The notes beneath the pieces were generated by a model. The model saw nothing but the letters and a program-made list of their open reading frames with translations, was not told the DNA's origin and made no database searches. 64,000 nucleotides of DNA from Erinaceus europaeus (lineage: Eukaryota > Chordata > Mammalia > Eulipotyphla > Erinaceidae). Shown piece by piece: positions 10,846-20,789 of the stretch. A program made the position numbers and the translations under genes. Numbering within the stretch: position 1 is the stretch's first letter; the number at the start of each line of letters is the position of its first letter. The DNA lies in the NCBI RefSeq assembly GCF_950295315.1, contig NC_080177.1, positions 77,593,096 through 77,657,095 of the forward strand, in the 5' to 3' direction.

Positions 10846-11000
10846 AAAAAGAAGTTATTTATTTATTTATTTATGAGAAATATAGAGGAGAGAGAAAGAA
10901 CCAGACATCACCCTGGTACATGTGCTGCTGGGGATTATACTTGAGACCTCATGCTTGAGAATCCGATGCTTTATCCACTGCGCCACCTCCTGGACCACAC
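10846..11000 (-). mobile_element. SINE-D
   Basis: GAACCAGACATCACCCTGG to CACTGCGCCACCTCCTGG. This is the first of two adjacent same-orientation copies. Confidence 0.92.
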
Positions 11001-11002
11001 TC

Positions 11003-11165
11003 TCTTTCTTTTTTAAAAAATATTTTATTCATTTATTAATGAGAAAGATAGGAGAGAGAGAGAAAGAACCAGACATCACTCTGGTACATGTGCTGCTGGG
11101 GATCGAACTCAGGACCTCATGCTTGAGAGTACAATTCTTTATCCACCGTGCCACCTCCTGGACCA
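11003..11165 (-). mobile_element. SINE-D
   Basis: The second adjacent copy, with CACCGTGCCACCTCCTGG. The pair may be a tandem duplication or two insertions. Confidence 0.92.
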
Positions 11166-11422
11166 CTCTCCCCATCCTCTCTCAAGTTCTCTCTGTCCTA
11201 TCTAATAAAAAAAAATTAGAAAGAAAAAAGTGGCTGCCGGGAGCAGTGGATATGTAGTGCCAGCACCAAGCCCCAGCTATATATAACCCTGGAGGAAAAA
11301 AAAAAAAAACAACAAAACTAAAAAACTCAGTTTCCACTTTAGTAAAATGAAGATGACACTTGCCTTACAGGCCAGTGAGGGTTAATTGATGAACACACAC
11401 TCATTTAAAAAAAAAAGAAAAA

Positions 11423-11586
11423 ATACTTACCTGGCAGGGGAGATACCATGATCACGAAGGTGGTTTTCCCAGGGCGAGGCTTATCCATTGCACTCCGGAT
11501 GTGCTGACCCCTGCGATTTCCCCAAATGTGGGAAACTCGACTACATAATTTGTGGTAGTGGGGGACTGCGTTCGCGCTCTCCCCTG
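11423..11586 (+). ncRNA. RNU1: U1 snRNA copy, full length (probable retrocopy)
   Basis: The 164 nt match U1 snRNA, the RNA of the U1 snRNP that pairs with 5' splice sites. The 5' recognition end ATACTTACCTG is intact at 11423-11433, and the Sm-protein site AATTTGTGG is intact at 11547-11555. Against the human sequence as I remember it, I count two changes, G to A at nt 121 and T to C at nt 157, with no indel. The sequence runs past the mature 3' end into a 3'-box-like GTTTGAAAGTCAGG at 11595-11608, then into an A-rich tract. The 5' flank is an A-run with no recognisable PSE about 55 bp upstream. I infer a retroposed 3'-extended U1 precursor; a true gene with an odd promoter is the alternative. 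Confidence 0.93.
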
Positions 11587-11608
11587 GTAGTGGAGTTTGA
11601 AAGTCAGG

Positions 11609-11660
11609 AAAAAAATAAAAAAAAACAAAGAAAAAACAAAACAAACAAAAAAAAAGTTGA
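11609..11660 (+). repeat. A-rich tract after the U1 copy
   Basis: A runs are broken by C, G and T. This is consistent with a decayed poly(A) tail of a retroposed U1 precursor. Confidence 0.6.
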
Positions 11661-11756
11661 CAAGAAGCTCAGTACTGTTTTGGGAACTTTGGGGGCGGGG
11701 TGGCGTAAGGGAGAAGTCCATCAGGAACCTTCTTTGTATTAAAAAGAGTACTGAGG

Positions 11757-12058
11757 GGGAGTCGGGCGGTAGCGCAGCGGGCTAAGCGCAGGTGGCGCAA
11801 AGCGCAGGGACCGGCATAAGGATCCCGGTTCGAACCCCGGCTCCCCACCTGCAGGGGAGTCGCTTCACAGGCGTTGAAGCAGGTCTGCAGGTGTCTGTCT
11901 TTCTCTTCTCCTCTCTGTCTTCCCCTCCTCTCTCCATTTCTCTCTGTCCTATCCAACAACGACAACAACAATAATAACTACAACAATAAAACAACAAGGG
12001 CAACAAAAAGGGAATAAATAAATAAAATAAATATTTAAAAATTATAAATAAATAAAAA
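11757..12058 (+). mobile_element. SINE-A, complete, with target duplication
   Basis: A near-consensus copy with an intact head, box B and AATAAATAAA tail. The flanks repeat AAAAAGAGTACTGAGG on both sides (11741-11756 and about 12061-12076), which marks a recent insertion. Confidence 0.95.
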
Positions 12059-12162
12059 ATAAAAAGAGTACTGAGGAAACAGAAAATCATAATGACAAGC
12101 TAAGGCTTTTGTTGTTGTTGTTGTTGTTTTAAATACAGTAACATTTAAGAAAAGTTTAATAA

Positions 12163-12370
12163 AGGTCAGGTGGTGGTGCACCTGGTTGAGTGCACACATT
12201 ATAGTGAGTAAGGACAGGTTCAAGCCCCTGGTCTCCACCGGCAGAGGGAAAGCTTCGTGAGTGGTGAAGCAGGGCTGCAGGTGTTTCTCTGACTCTCACC
12301 CTCTCTGTTTCCCCTTCCCATCTCAATTTCTCTCTATATCTACCCAAAATAAATAAACAAAATGATTTTT
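12163..12370 (+). mobile_element. SINE-B
   Basis: GTGGTGCACCTGGTTGAGTG head and a CAAAATAAATAAACAAAA tail. Confidence 0.88.
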
Positions 12371-13010
12371 TAAATTTATTTCTGCCCTAACTTTAGTTAT
12401 TTCAGTCCTTCTGGTTGCTTTAGGGTTTCCTTTGTTCTTCTTCTACGTCTTTAAGCTGTACAATCAGGTTGTTTATTTGTGCTTTTTCTTGTTTCCTAAT
12501 GTGTGCGTGTATGGCTATGAACTTCCTTCTCAGTACTGCTTTAGCTGTGTCCCAAGTATTTTGATAGCTCATGTCTTCATTGTCATTGAATTCTCAAAAC
12601 ATTTTGATTTCTTCCTTAATTTCCTCTTTGACCCAGTAGTAGTTAAGTAGTGTACGGCTGAGTTGAAATATTTTGAGACTATTACTAATCTTTTGTTTAT
12701 TGTTAAGTGGTTTAATTCCACTGTGGTCTGAGAAGATGCTTGGGATGATTTCAATGCTCTTGAATTTGCTGGTGCTGTCTTTGTGGCTAACATGTGGTCT
12801 ATCCTTGAGAATGACCCATGTGGACTTGAATAGAATGTGTATTCTAGTTTCTTGGGGGGAATGACTCTGAAAATGTCCAATAGATCTAGTTTATCCATCT
12901 CTTCATTTAGCTCCCTCATTTATTTATTATCTGCCTTGATGATCTGTCAAGTTGAGAGGGTTGAGGGTGTTTAAGTCCCCTACTATTACTGTGTTGCTGT
13001 TAATTCTTCT

Positions 13011-13974
13011 TCTTCTAGTGTTTGCCCTTCTTCCGTAGCCAGTCAACAGCGTCAGGTTGAGCCTGATGTCAAGTTTCGAGACCTCCTTTGAATCTGGAGA
13101 GGTGGCAGTCGTTGACTATGTGGGTCATAGTCTGTCTGGAGCCGCAGGGGCAGTTCGGGTCGTCTCTGGCTCCCCAGTGATGGAACATAGCAGCGCACCG
13201 GCCATGGCCTGTTCGATAGCGATGGAGGAGGGCCCAATCATAACGTGCTAGGTCAGAGCCGGATTGACGCTTGCAGGGGTCTGTGATGAGGTGTTTGTTC
13301 TTGACCTCAGCTGACTGCCAACTCTGTTTCCAAGAGACTGGAACAGAGAAGTTCAGTGTAGGCGTAGGGGACCAGATTGGGTGACGAGACGTCAAGCGTT
13401 GGACAGGGTGGGCGAAGATCTCCGCGTATATTGGCAGGTCCGGTCGAGCGTAGACGTGGGAAATGAACTTAGATGATGCCGCATCCAGACGAATATCTGG
13501 CGGGGCGATGTTGCTGAGAACTGGCAGCCATGGAACCGGGGTGGAACGGATGGTTCCAGAAATTATCCTCATGGAGGAATATAATTTGGAATCGACCAAG
13601 TGGACATGGGGGCTACGGAACCATCCTGGGGCACAGTATTCTGCAGTGGAATAGCATAATGCCAGAGATGATGATCGTAGTGTGGAAGCGCTCGCGCCCC
13701 ATGAGGAGCTGGCCAGTCTTGCATTGATGTTATTCCTCGCGCCCACCTTTGCTGCAGTTTTTATGAGATGTTCGTGAAATGATAGAGTGCGATCGAGAGT
13801 AACGCCAAGATAGACTGGCTGGGCTTCATGCCGGATTCTCATATCGCCAAGCTGCACATTAAGCTCACACGAGGCCGAGGCATGGTGTAGATGAAAAACA
13901 GATGATACCGTTTTTGCAGTGCTAGGGATTAGTCGCCATTTTTTACAGTAATCAGATATCAGAGACATGTCTTT
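13011..13974 (-). mobile_element. Vingi-type LINE, 5'-truncated, long open frame
   Basis: The minus strand 13968-13069 is one uninterrupted 299-codon frame: the C-terminal end of an Ingi/Vingi reverse transcriptase (LGVTLDRTLSFHEHL, then the Cys-rich CPCGSRQTMTHIVNDC). The 3' end on the minus strand is a short (GAA)n tail. The catalytic RT core is absent because the copy is truncated. It lies in the L1 at 12371-16730. The second copy at 47174-48712 is very similar. Vingi is known to have expanded recently in hedgehogs, and this copy is the strongest taxonomic marker here. Confidence 0.88.
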
Positions 13975-14078
13975 AATATGTTGTTAACATGCTGTTAATA
14001 TGTTGCTGTAGCTCTTTCAGTAGATGTTTGATGTAGTTAGATGGCTTCTCTTTGGGTACATAGATGTTAATAATTGTT

Positions 14079-14518
14079 GTCTTAGGGTTTAAGAAGGCAA
14101 TAGATAGTTATTGCTGTAATCAAATTATTTGGCAATTCGGTTAACTCTGAAAAATCCCTTTGTTAGGATTTGCTGTACCATACACAACATCACCATAATT
14201 TATGTCCTTTGACATTATTTGTATATAGCTGTGCCACCAGTTACTTCTGTTCTCCCTGGCCTAAGCTTTTAAGAGAGCCAACATATCAAAGACTCAGCCT
14301 ATGGTCTGTGCATAAAAAATTTTGAGATATTCAATCAATTTTCCCCTTGCATATTAATTAAATAGTGATTTGTATGACAGAAATTAATAGGAGTGTACAT
14401 AAACACCACTCCCACCACCAAAAGACTATGTCCCATCCCATCCTCCCCCCACACCCCAGTGAAGCCAAACATCACCTCACCCTCAACCCAGAGATTTTTA
14501 CTTTGGTGCCCTACTCCA
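14079..14518. mobile_element. Insertion with 17 bp target duplication, unclassified
   Basis: The direct repeats AGATGTTAATAATTGTT at 14062-14078 and 14519-14535 bracket 440 bp. The right half resembles the antisense L1 3' region (TTTTTACTTTGGTGCCCTAC), but no A/T tail sits at either junction. Confidence 0.7.
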
Positions 14519-14749
14519 AGATGTTAATAATTGTTAAGTCCTCTTGATTGACTGATCCTCTGAGCATTAACTAATGTCCATCCATATCTTTTATTTAATT
14601 TTATTTTATTTTTTTATTTCTCCAATGTTTCTTCTTGATTTAACCATTGTATATAGTATGTTTTGAGGTCCTTCCCTCAGTACTTTTCAAACTACTGCTC
14701 ACTATTGCCTGGATTGACTTGTTTCTAAGTAAGGTACTTAAAGAGTTCA

Positions 14750-15050
14750 CTTAAGCACACACACTACAGTGCGCAAGGTCCCAGGTTCAAACACCTGGTC
14801 CCCTATATGCAGGGAGAAGCTTCACAAGTGGTGAAGCAGGGCTGCAGGTGTCTCCCCACCTCCCCCCCTTTTTTTTTTTACCAGAACACTGCTCAGCTCT
14901 GGATTATTATAGTACGGGGGACTGAACTTGGGACTTCAGAGACTCAGGCATAAGATTCTGTTTCCAGAACCATTAGGCTTTCTACCCCGCCCCTCTTCCC
15001 CTCTCTATCTCCCCCTTCCCTGTCAATAAAAAAAAAAAAAAAAAAAAAAA
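14750..15050 (+). mobile_element. SINE-B with nested SINE-C
   Basis: The head and GAAGCTTCACAAGTGGTGAA are followed by a minus-strand SINE-C, then the CT block and an A-tail. AAAGAGTTCAC flanks both ends. Confidence 0.85.
14872..14985 (-). mobile_element. SINE-C nested in SINE-B
   Basis: ACCAGAACACTGCTCAGCTC through the degraded GTTTCCAGAACCATTAGG. Confidence 0.8.
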
Positions 15051-15674
15051 AGAGTTCACAGTTCATGTCAGATATGAACATAGCTGTTCCTACCCTTTTT
15101 TTGTGGTCCACTGGCTTATCTGATAGTTTTCCATCCATTCACTTTGAGTCTGTGTTTGTTTTGTTGAGTTAGTTGGGTTTCCTGCAGTCAGCATATGGTT
15201 GGGCTATGTTTTCTGATCCATCATCCTACTCTGTGCCTCTTAATAGGTGAATTCAGGCCATTGACATTTATTGATATTATAGATTGAAGATACTTTAATG
15301 CCATTATTGTAGATTTTTAGAGTGTACTGATATATGGTATGTTTATGGTGAACTGATTGTTTATAGGAGAACTTTCAGAACTTCTTTCAGGACAGGCTTG
15401 GTGATAGTTGATTCCTTCAACTGTTGCTTGTCTGAGAAGGCTTTTATGCCTCCATCTAGTCTGAATGACAGTCTAGCAGGATACAGTAATCTTGGTTGAA
15501 AGCCTTTCTCATTGAGAACTTGATAGATATCTTGCCGTTCTCTTCTGGCCTTTAGTGTTTGTGTGGAGAAATCTGATGCTAATCTTACGGGTTTTCCTTT
15601 TTAAGTGACTCTGTTTTTTCTCTTGCAGCCTTTAGGATCCTTTCTTTATCCTTATTCCTTTCTATTCTAAACAT

Positions 15675-16260
15675 TGCCGGGCTAGCGTGGGGGTGCCTCT
15701 TCTTGGGCGTGTTCTCTTTGGATTGGAGAGATTACAACAGGAGCCAGCCTGAGCTGCTGCTCACTCAGAGCTGGTGGTGGCAAGGTGACTCAATTCTTTA
15801 TTGATCAAACAGCCAAGTATTTTAAGAGTTGGACCTGGAAGTGGCAAGTTGGAAATGGAAATGGCTTGACATGGTTTGGAAAGGGGCAGAGAAAGGCAAA
15901 AGGGGCTGGGAAAGGTAGGAACTTCCTTAGCAACTGTTGCAAGGGTTTTAACCAGTAGGATAAATAATACCCTGCAGGCAGGGAGGGTCTTGAGGGTAGA
16001 AAGAAGATAGATCAAAGGAATGGAATGGGTGGGGATCTTTCAGGCTAAACAATGATTATGTAGATAATAAGGGAGCAGGCCATAGTTTCAGGAATGCAGG
16101 GTGCTTTGTGAGGCAGGGAGTCTGATAAGACGAGGCAAACCTTGGGGGGTTGTGTCCCTCCTCGCTCGACCTCTCAGTAGAGAGAGAGAGACTGACAGGA
16201 TGGATGTCCCCTCAAGTCAAGCCCTGCCAAGCTCAACCACATCCTCACAATTTCCCAACA
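15675..16260 (-). mobile_element. Solo LTR (family 1), 586 bp
   Basis: It starts TGTTGGGAAATT on the minus strand (from 16260) and ends GCTAGCCCGGCA (15675), a TG...CA element. A minus-strand AATAAA lies at 15802-15797. The flanks AAACAT (15669-15674) and AAATAT (16261-16266) look like a 6 bp target duplication with one change, and the L1 sequence reads through when the LTR is removed. No internal retroviral genes are present. The related copy is at 18423-19167. Confidence 0.85.
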
Positions 16261-16398
16261 AAATATGATGTGTCTTGGTGTCTTTAAGTTTGGGTTAATT
16301 CTGTTGGGACCCTGTGGAATTCCTGAAACTTTATGTTTTTTATGTTGTCTGGATTAGAGAGTTTTTCAGATATTATGTCCTGTAGAATGTTTTCTTCT

Positions 16399-16569
16399 TT
16401 TTTTAATAAAGATTTTATTTATTTATTAATGAGAAAGATAGGAGAGAGAGAGATTGAGAGAGAGCGAAAGAACCAAACATCACTCTGACACATGTGCTGC
16501 TGGGGATTGAACTCAGGACCTCATGCTTGAAAGTCCAGTGCCTTAGCCACTGTGCCACCTCCCGGACCA
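16399..16569 (-). mobile_element. SINE-D
   Basis: A nearly complete copy with CACTGTGCCACCTCCCGGACC. The flanking word TAGAATGTTTTC is repeated on both sides, so it is a target duplication. Confidence 0.93.
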
Positions 16570-16730
16570 TAGAATGTTTTCCTCCTCTCCCTCTCTTTCT
16601 TCCTCTGGTAAGCCTATAATATGTATATTATTTCTTTTGAAGTCATCCCACATGTCTCTATTGTTGTTTTCAATTTCTTTTAATCTCTCTTTCAGATCTC
16701 TTCTTTCTTTAAAAAAATGATAAAATTTTT

Positions 16731-17000
16731 GAGGAAATACTTATATTAAGAAACAAAAGATTAAATTATCTTCATGTTAATCATTGTTAAAATCACTTAT
16801 GCTACTTATTTAAATGATATTTCATCAGTTTTCAAAACAATAAAATCATAAAAAGCCACATGTATAAACAGGAACACAAAATTTATTTACATTAGGAGAA
16901 CCAGTATTCACCCAAGCAAATATCAAAGAACCAATAGTTCATTTGCTTTGAAAATTTTTTATTTCTTTTACATCTAACTAGTAATCAATTTAAAGTTAAT
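16731..17000 (-). terminator. ACOT2: Possible ACOT 3' UTR end with poly(A) signals
   Basis: This AT-rich single-copy stretch lies downstream of the ACOT stop codon. The first minus-strand AATAAA motifs are at 16963-16958 and 16887-16882. Two SINEs lie between them and the stop, so their use is a guess. Confidence 0.25.
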
Positions 17001-17145
17001 ATCCAACAGCAATAACAACAACTACAATGACAATAAATAAGGGCAACAAAAAGGAAAAAAAATTAGCCTCCAGGAGCAGTGGATTCGGTGCAGGCACCAA
17101 GCCCCAGTGATAACCCTGGAGGAACAAAACAACAAAAGAAAAGAA
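17001..17145 (+). mobile_element. SINE-A 3' part
   Basis: ATCCAACAGCAATAACAAC through GATAACCCTGGAGGAAC. It is 5'-truncated. Confidence 0.85.
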
Positions 17146-17249
17146 AAGAAAACCAGTTTGCTTGGAGCAGTGGAATTTTACATTTATAAACCCCAGCACA
17201 GATAGTTACACACACTATGATGATGATGATAACAGACTTTTTTAAAGGT

Positions 17250-17522
17250 GAAACAAGGACTGGGAAGTGGTGCACCCTGCAGAGTGCACATGTTACCATG
17301 TGCAAGGACTTGGTTCAAGCCCATGGCCCCTATCTGCAGGGGAGCTTTATGAGTGCTCGACCAATGCCACAGGTGTCTCTCTTCTTCTTCCTCTCTATCC
17401 ACCCCTTTTCCCTCTCACTTTCTGTCTCTATCAAAAAAATAAAGGAACAAAAAAAGACCATCAGAGTGAGTTTGTCTTGCAGGCACTAAGCCCTAGCCAT
17501 AACGCTAGTGTGGGGGGAAAAA
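17250..17522 (+). mobile_element. SINE-B
   Basis: GACTGGGAAGTGGTGCACC head through CATAACGCTAGTGTGG. Confidence 0.83.
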
Positions 17523-17584
17523 AAGAAAAGGTGAAATGATTCATACATAGTATTTGTAGCTATTGTTCCCAGAAGAGGTGGTTG

Positions 17585-17700
17585 TTGTTTTAGACACAGA
17601 GAGAGCTTCCTTTAACAAGTTAGGTGCTGATTTCCAGCCTGGTGGCCCACATGGTACAGCAGCAGGCTCTCCAAGTGAGCTATTTCACCAGCTCTAGATT
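17585..17700 (-). mobile_element. SINE-E, decayed
   Basis: GGCCCACATGGTACAGCAGC and AGTGAGCTATTTCACC are the antisense head. It lies in the probable ACOT 3' UTR. Confidence 0.6.
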
Positions 17701-17748
17701 AGCATTAGAGATGCCAAACAATCAAATGCAAAAAAAAAAAAAAAAAAA

Positions 17749-18354
17749 TCACAGTTTTGCAAAGAGTGTCTCCTTTCCCCCACCCAAGTGCTTGTGGAAG
17801 AAACTCTGGAGCTGCTTCCAGGCATCCACCTGGGCCATGGCATGAGCCCTGGGCTCGCCTCCCCAGACCACAGCCCTGCCCACCAGGGTGTGCAGGGAAG
17901 CTCTGCACAGGGGGAAATATGGAGGCTCAATGTAGTGCCCGGCCCCCGGGTAATAGATGATCTGGGGCTTCTCCTTCCCATGGGCCTGCAATCGCTTGGA
18001 GGCCTCCTCAGCATACAGCTCACTCTTCCAGTTGCGGTCATCCTGCCCCACGAGGAAGAGGAAGGCACTCTCAGCCTGCTCCACGGGAATGATGCTCCTC
18101 TGCTCAGTCTCTTCCCAAAGGCTGTTGAGGACCTCCAGAATGTCCACAGAGCCATCCTGGGTCACCTTGACTCGCTTCAGATCAAAACCCACTGGGGCCA
18201 GGGTCTTACCCTTGTAGTGTAAGCTTCCTCCCACGTTGACCAGAGAGCCGTTGATTGTGACCGTGGCAGTGATGCCCTTCAGGAAAGAGGCCATGGAGAG
18301 GCAGAGATCGCCCCCTTTGGAGATGCCAAGCAATCCGACTCCTGGGCCCTTTAC
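17749..18354 (-). CDS. ACOT2: Acyl-CoA thioesterase, exon 3 (last coding exon)
   Basis: It encodes residues 261-461, the alpha/beta-hydrolase core of a type-I acyl-CoA thioesterase that cuts fatty acyl-CoA into free fatty acid and CoA. The nucleophile motif GISKGG gives Ser272. The triad is completed by Asp366 in VGQDD and His400 in GAGHYIEPP, in the spacing known for ACOT1/2. The acceptor CAG lies just above 18354, joining in phase 0 to exon 2. The protein ends KETLFAKL and then TGA at 17751-17749. The -AKL end is a canonical peroxisomal PTS1, unlike human ACOT2, which ends -SKV. A T18 run directly follows the stop on the minus strand. No frameshift or missing catalytic residue is seen. Confidence 0.95.
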   Translation of the reverse strand, partial: VKGPGVGLLGISKGGDLCLSMASFLKGITATVTINGSLVNVGGSLHYKGKTLAPVGFDLKRVKVTQDGSVDILEVLNSLWEETEQRSIIPVEQAESAFLFLVGQDDRNWKSELYAEEASKRLQAHGKEKPQIIYYPGAGHYIEPPYFPLCRASLHTLVGRAVVWGGEPRAHAMAQVDAWKQLQSFFHKHLGGGKETLFAKL

Positions 18355-18422
18355 CTGACAAAGGACACAGGCAAAGAGTGCAGAGGACAGTGAGTCCATG
18401 GACAGTGGTGCAGTGTGCTGTG

Positions 18423-19167
18423 TGTTGGGCCGTAGCCCCCCCATCCTCCATTGCTGACACTATGGCCTATTTACATAATCATTGTTTTGCCTGAAAGATC
18501 CGCACCTTTGATCTATCTTCTTTTATCTGGAGATCTGCCCTGCCTGCAGGTATTAAGTAATCCCACCGTTAAAACCTTCGCAACAGTTGCTAAGGGAGTT
18601 TCTTTTTTTTTTTTTTTTTTTTTAATTTTATTTTATTTATTTATTCCCTTTTGTTGCCCTTGTTGTTTTATTGTTGTAGTTATTATTGATGTCATTGTTG
18701 TTGGATAGGACAGAGAGAAATGGAGAGAGGAGGGGAAGACAGAGAGGGGGAGAGAAAGACAGACACCTGCAGACCTGCTTCACTGCCTGTGAAGGGACCT
18801 GCCTGCAGGTGGGGAGCCGGGGGCTCGAACTGGCATTCTGACGCCGGTCCTTGAGCTTAGCGCCACCTGCGCTTAACCCGCTGCGCTACAGCCCGACTCC
18901 CGCTAAGGGAGTTTCTACCTTAGCCCACTCTTTCCTTTTCTCCATCCCCTTTCCTAGCCATTTCATTTTCCAACTTGCCACTTCCAGTTCTAATATATAA
19001 AAGCGTTGTCTCTGATCAATAAAGACACGTTGCATTCCTGCTCCGCCACGAGTTCCTGGTTTCTCCCGCGTCACTGAGTAAGCAGCAGCCCAGGTTGGCT
19101 CCAGTCGAGTTCTCTCCAACCCAGAGAGCATGTGCCCAGGAAGAAACACCCTCACGCTAGCCCGGCA
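18423..19167 (+). mobile_element. Solo LTR (family 1), split by a SINE
   Basis: TGTTGGG start, ACGCTAGCCCGGCA end, TATATAAAA at 18994-19002 and AATAAA at 19018-19023. It matches the opposite-strand LTR at 15675-16260 but has lost about 150 bp near its 5' end. It sits in ACOT intron 2, antisense to the gene, starting 69 bp upstream of the exon 3 acceptor. The flanks (CTGTG and GTGTG) are only a weak target duplication. Confidence 0.8.
18602..18901 (-). mobile_element. SINE-A inside the LTR
   Basis: T23 tail, full body and intact head. The word GCTAAGGGAGTTTC occurs on both sides, a clear target duplication. Confidence 0.95.
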
Positions 19168-19384
19168 GTGTGTGTGGCTCAGACTCAGGAGTCGGGTGGA
19201 GATGAGCCTGAATCTAGGCTCTGCCAGTATTTTAGCTTCAGAGACATTGGGAAATCTCTGTAAGGCTTAGTTTCCTCACCAGTGCATATTTCTGTGCTAC
19301 AATGTCCATCTGAAGCTCTAATCTGAACCATATTCTGAGAACCAAGAACCATATAAGAGTAGGGGGAAGAGATTGCTTTTCTTG

Positions 19385-19680
19385 GGTCAGTGAAATAGCT
19401 CACTTGGATAATGGTGTTTGTTTCTTTTAGATAGAGACATGGAGGCAGAGAGAGTGAAAGGGACCATTGTGGTGGGAGCCAGGCTTGAACCTGGGTAGTG
19501 CACATGGCAAAGCAGCCCACTATCCAGGTGAGCTACGTGCTGGACCATGTGCTTCTTTGCCATACAGGTGGCCCGAGTTGGAGGCTGGCCCTTGCTGCAC
19601 TGAAGGAAGCTTTGGTGGTCTCTTTCATTTTTCTGCCTCTCTCTGTGTGTCTCTGCATACATACATATAAATTCATAACC
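19385..19680 (+). mobile_element. SINE-E, with an opposed copy inside
   Basis: The head GAAATAGCTCACTTGGATAA is followed by an opposite-strand segment (about 19420-19555), then TCTCTTTCATTTTTCTGCC and an AAATTCATAA end. Confidence 0.6.
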
Positions 19681-19683
19681 AAG

Positions 19684-19893
19684 GGCTGGAGAGAGAGCTC
19701 ACCTGGTAGGGTGCATGCCTTGCGGCTTGTGCAGCCTATGTTCAAGTCCCTGTACCACATGGGAGCTGCTATGGCCCAAGTGGATGCGCTAGTATTATGG
19801 TCTCTCACCCTCTGTCTCTCTCTCTGTGTCTCTGTCTGAATGAAAAAGTGGCCCTGGAGCAATCAGGCTCTGGCTCAAAAAATAAATAAATAA
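19684..19893 (+). mobile_element. SINE-E
   Basis: The clearest copy of this family: AGAGCTCACCTGGTAGGGTG, GTTCAAGTCCCTG, (CT/GT) run, AAAGTGGCCCTGGAGC and AAATAAATAAA tail. Confidence 0.8.
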
Positions 19894-19999
19894 AATCATA
19901 ACCACGCATATGTGAAGAAGTCAGTCCAATCTAAATCTATTCGGCAGTTTCTAAATTATTGTTAATTAGCTTATGTGTTTGTTTTCTTTATTTTTTCCC

Positions 20000-20105
20000 T
20001 TGACTGCAGCACTGCTCTGCTCTGGTTTATAGTGGTGCTAGGGATTGAACATGGACCTTTGGAAGCTCAGGCATGAAAGCCTTTTTGCATAATCTCCCCC
20101 ATGAC
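20000..20105 (-). mobile_element. SINE-C
   Basis: CAGCACTGCTCTGCTCTGGTT to TTTTTGCATAATCTCCC. Confidence 0.85.
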
Positions 20106-20206
20106 TTTATTTCTAATTTATGTGATAGTAGGTACCAGAAGACTTCAGAAAATATAATGACTATAACTATCTCCTAGACAACTTATAACATTTAAAAGAA
20201 TTATGG

Positions 20207-20765
20207 GGAGTCTGGCGGTATAGCAGTGGGTTATGCGCACATGGCGCGAAGTGTAAGGACCGGCGTAATGATCCTGGTTCAAGCCCCCAGCTCCCCACCT
20301 GCAGGGGAGTCACTTCACAGGTGGTAAAGCAGGTCTGCAGGTGTCTATCTTTTTTTTAAATTAATTTATTTAGTTTCCCTTTTGTTGTCCTTGTTGTTTA
20401 TCGTTGTTGTTGTTAATGATGTCGTTGTTGGATAGGACAGAGAGAAATGGAGAGAGGAGGGGAAGACAGAGAGGGGGCAGAGAAAGACAGACACCTGCAG
20501 ACCTGCTTCACCGCCTGTGAAGCGACTCCCCTGCAGGTGGGGAGCCGGGGGCTCGAACCAGGATCCTTACGCTGGTCCTTGCGCTTTGCGTCACCTGCGC
20601 TTAACGAGCTGAGCTACGCCCGACTCCCTGCAGGTGTCTATTTTTGTCTCCCCGGCTTCCCTTCCTCTCTCCATTTCTCTCTGTCCTAACAATGATGACA
20701 TCGACAACAATAATATTAACTACTACACCAATAAAAACAAGGGCAACAAAAGGGAAAATAAATAA
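20207..20765 (+). mobile_element. SINE-A interrupted by a reverse SINE-A
   Basis: The head and box B occupy 20207-20349 and the tail resumes at 20641. The word CTGCAGGTGTCTAT at 20336-20349 and 20627-20640 is the target duplication of the inner copy. Confidence 0.93.
20350..20626 (-). mobile_element. SINE-A nested in SINE-A
   Basis: A complete, near-consensus copy in opposite orientation. It is therefore younger than its host. Confidence 0.94.
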
Positions 20766-20789
20766 AGAATGATACAAAAGAATTTTGAT

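Larger units (their letters stand above)
10801..11310 (+). mobile_element. SINE 3' part holding two SINE-D insertions
   Basis: The CT-rich stretch at 10801-10835 resumes at 11166 and ends CTATATATAACCCTGGAGG. Two minus-strand SINE-D copies lie between. Confidence 0.7.
12371..16730 (-). mobile_element. L1 (ORF1/ORF2 5' region), nested insertions
   Basis: The pieces 12371-13010, 13975-14078, 14536-14740, 15051-15674, 16261-16398 and 16570-16720 line up as one antisense L1 running from ORF2 to ORF1. On the minus strand, 12919-12569 encodes endonuclease-region residues (LLDIFRVIPPKK, FSRIDHMLA). The element is interrupted by Vingi, an unknown insert, SINEs and a solo LTR, so it is an old landing pad and not active. 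Confidence 0.85.

Noticed and set aside
12371..13010. Host gene exon with conserved frame on the minus strand
   Set aside because: The frame is the L1 endonuclease region, not a host gene.
17694..18155. 153-codon minus-strand frame
   Set aside because: An alternative frame of ACOT exon 3.
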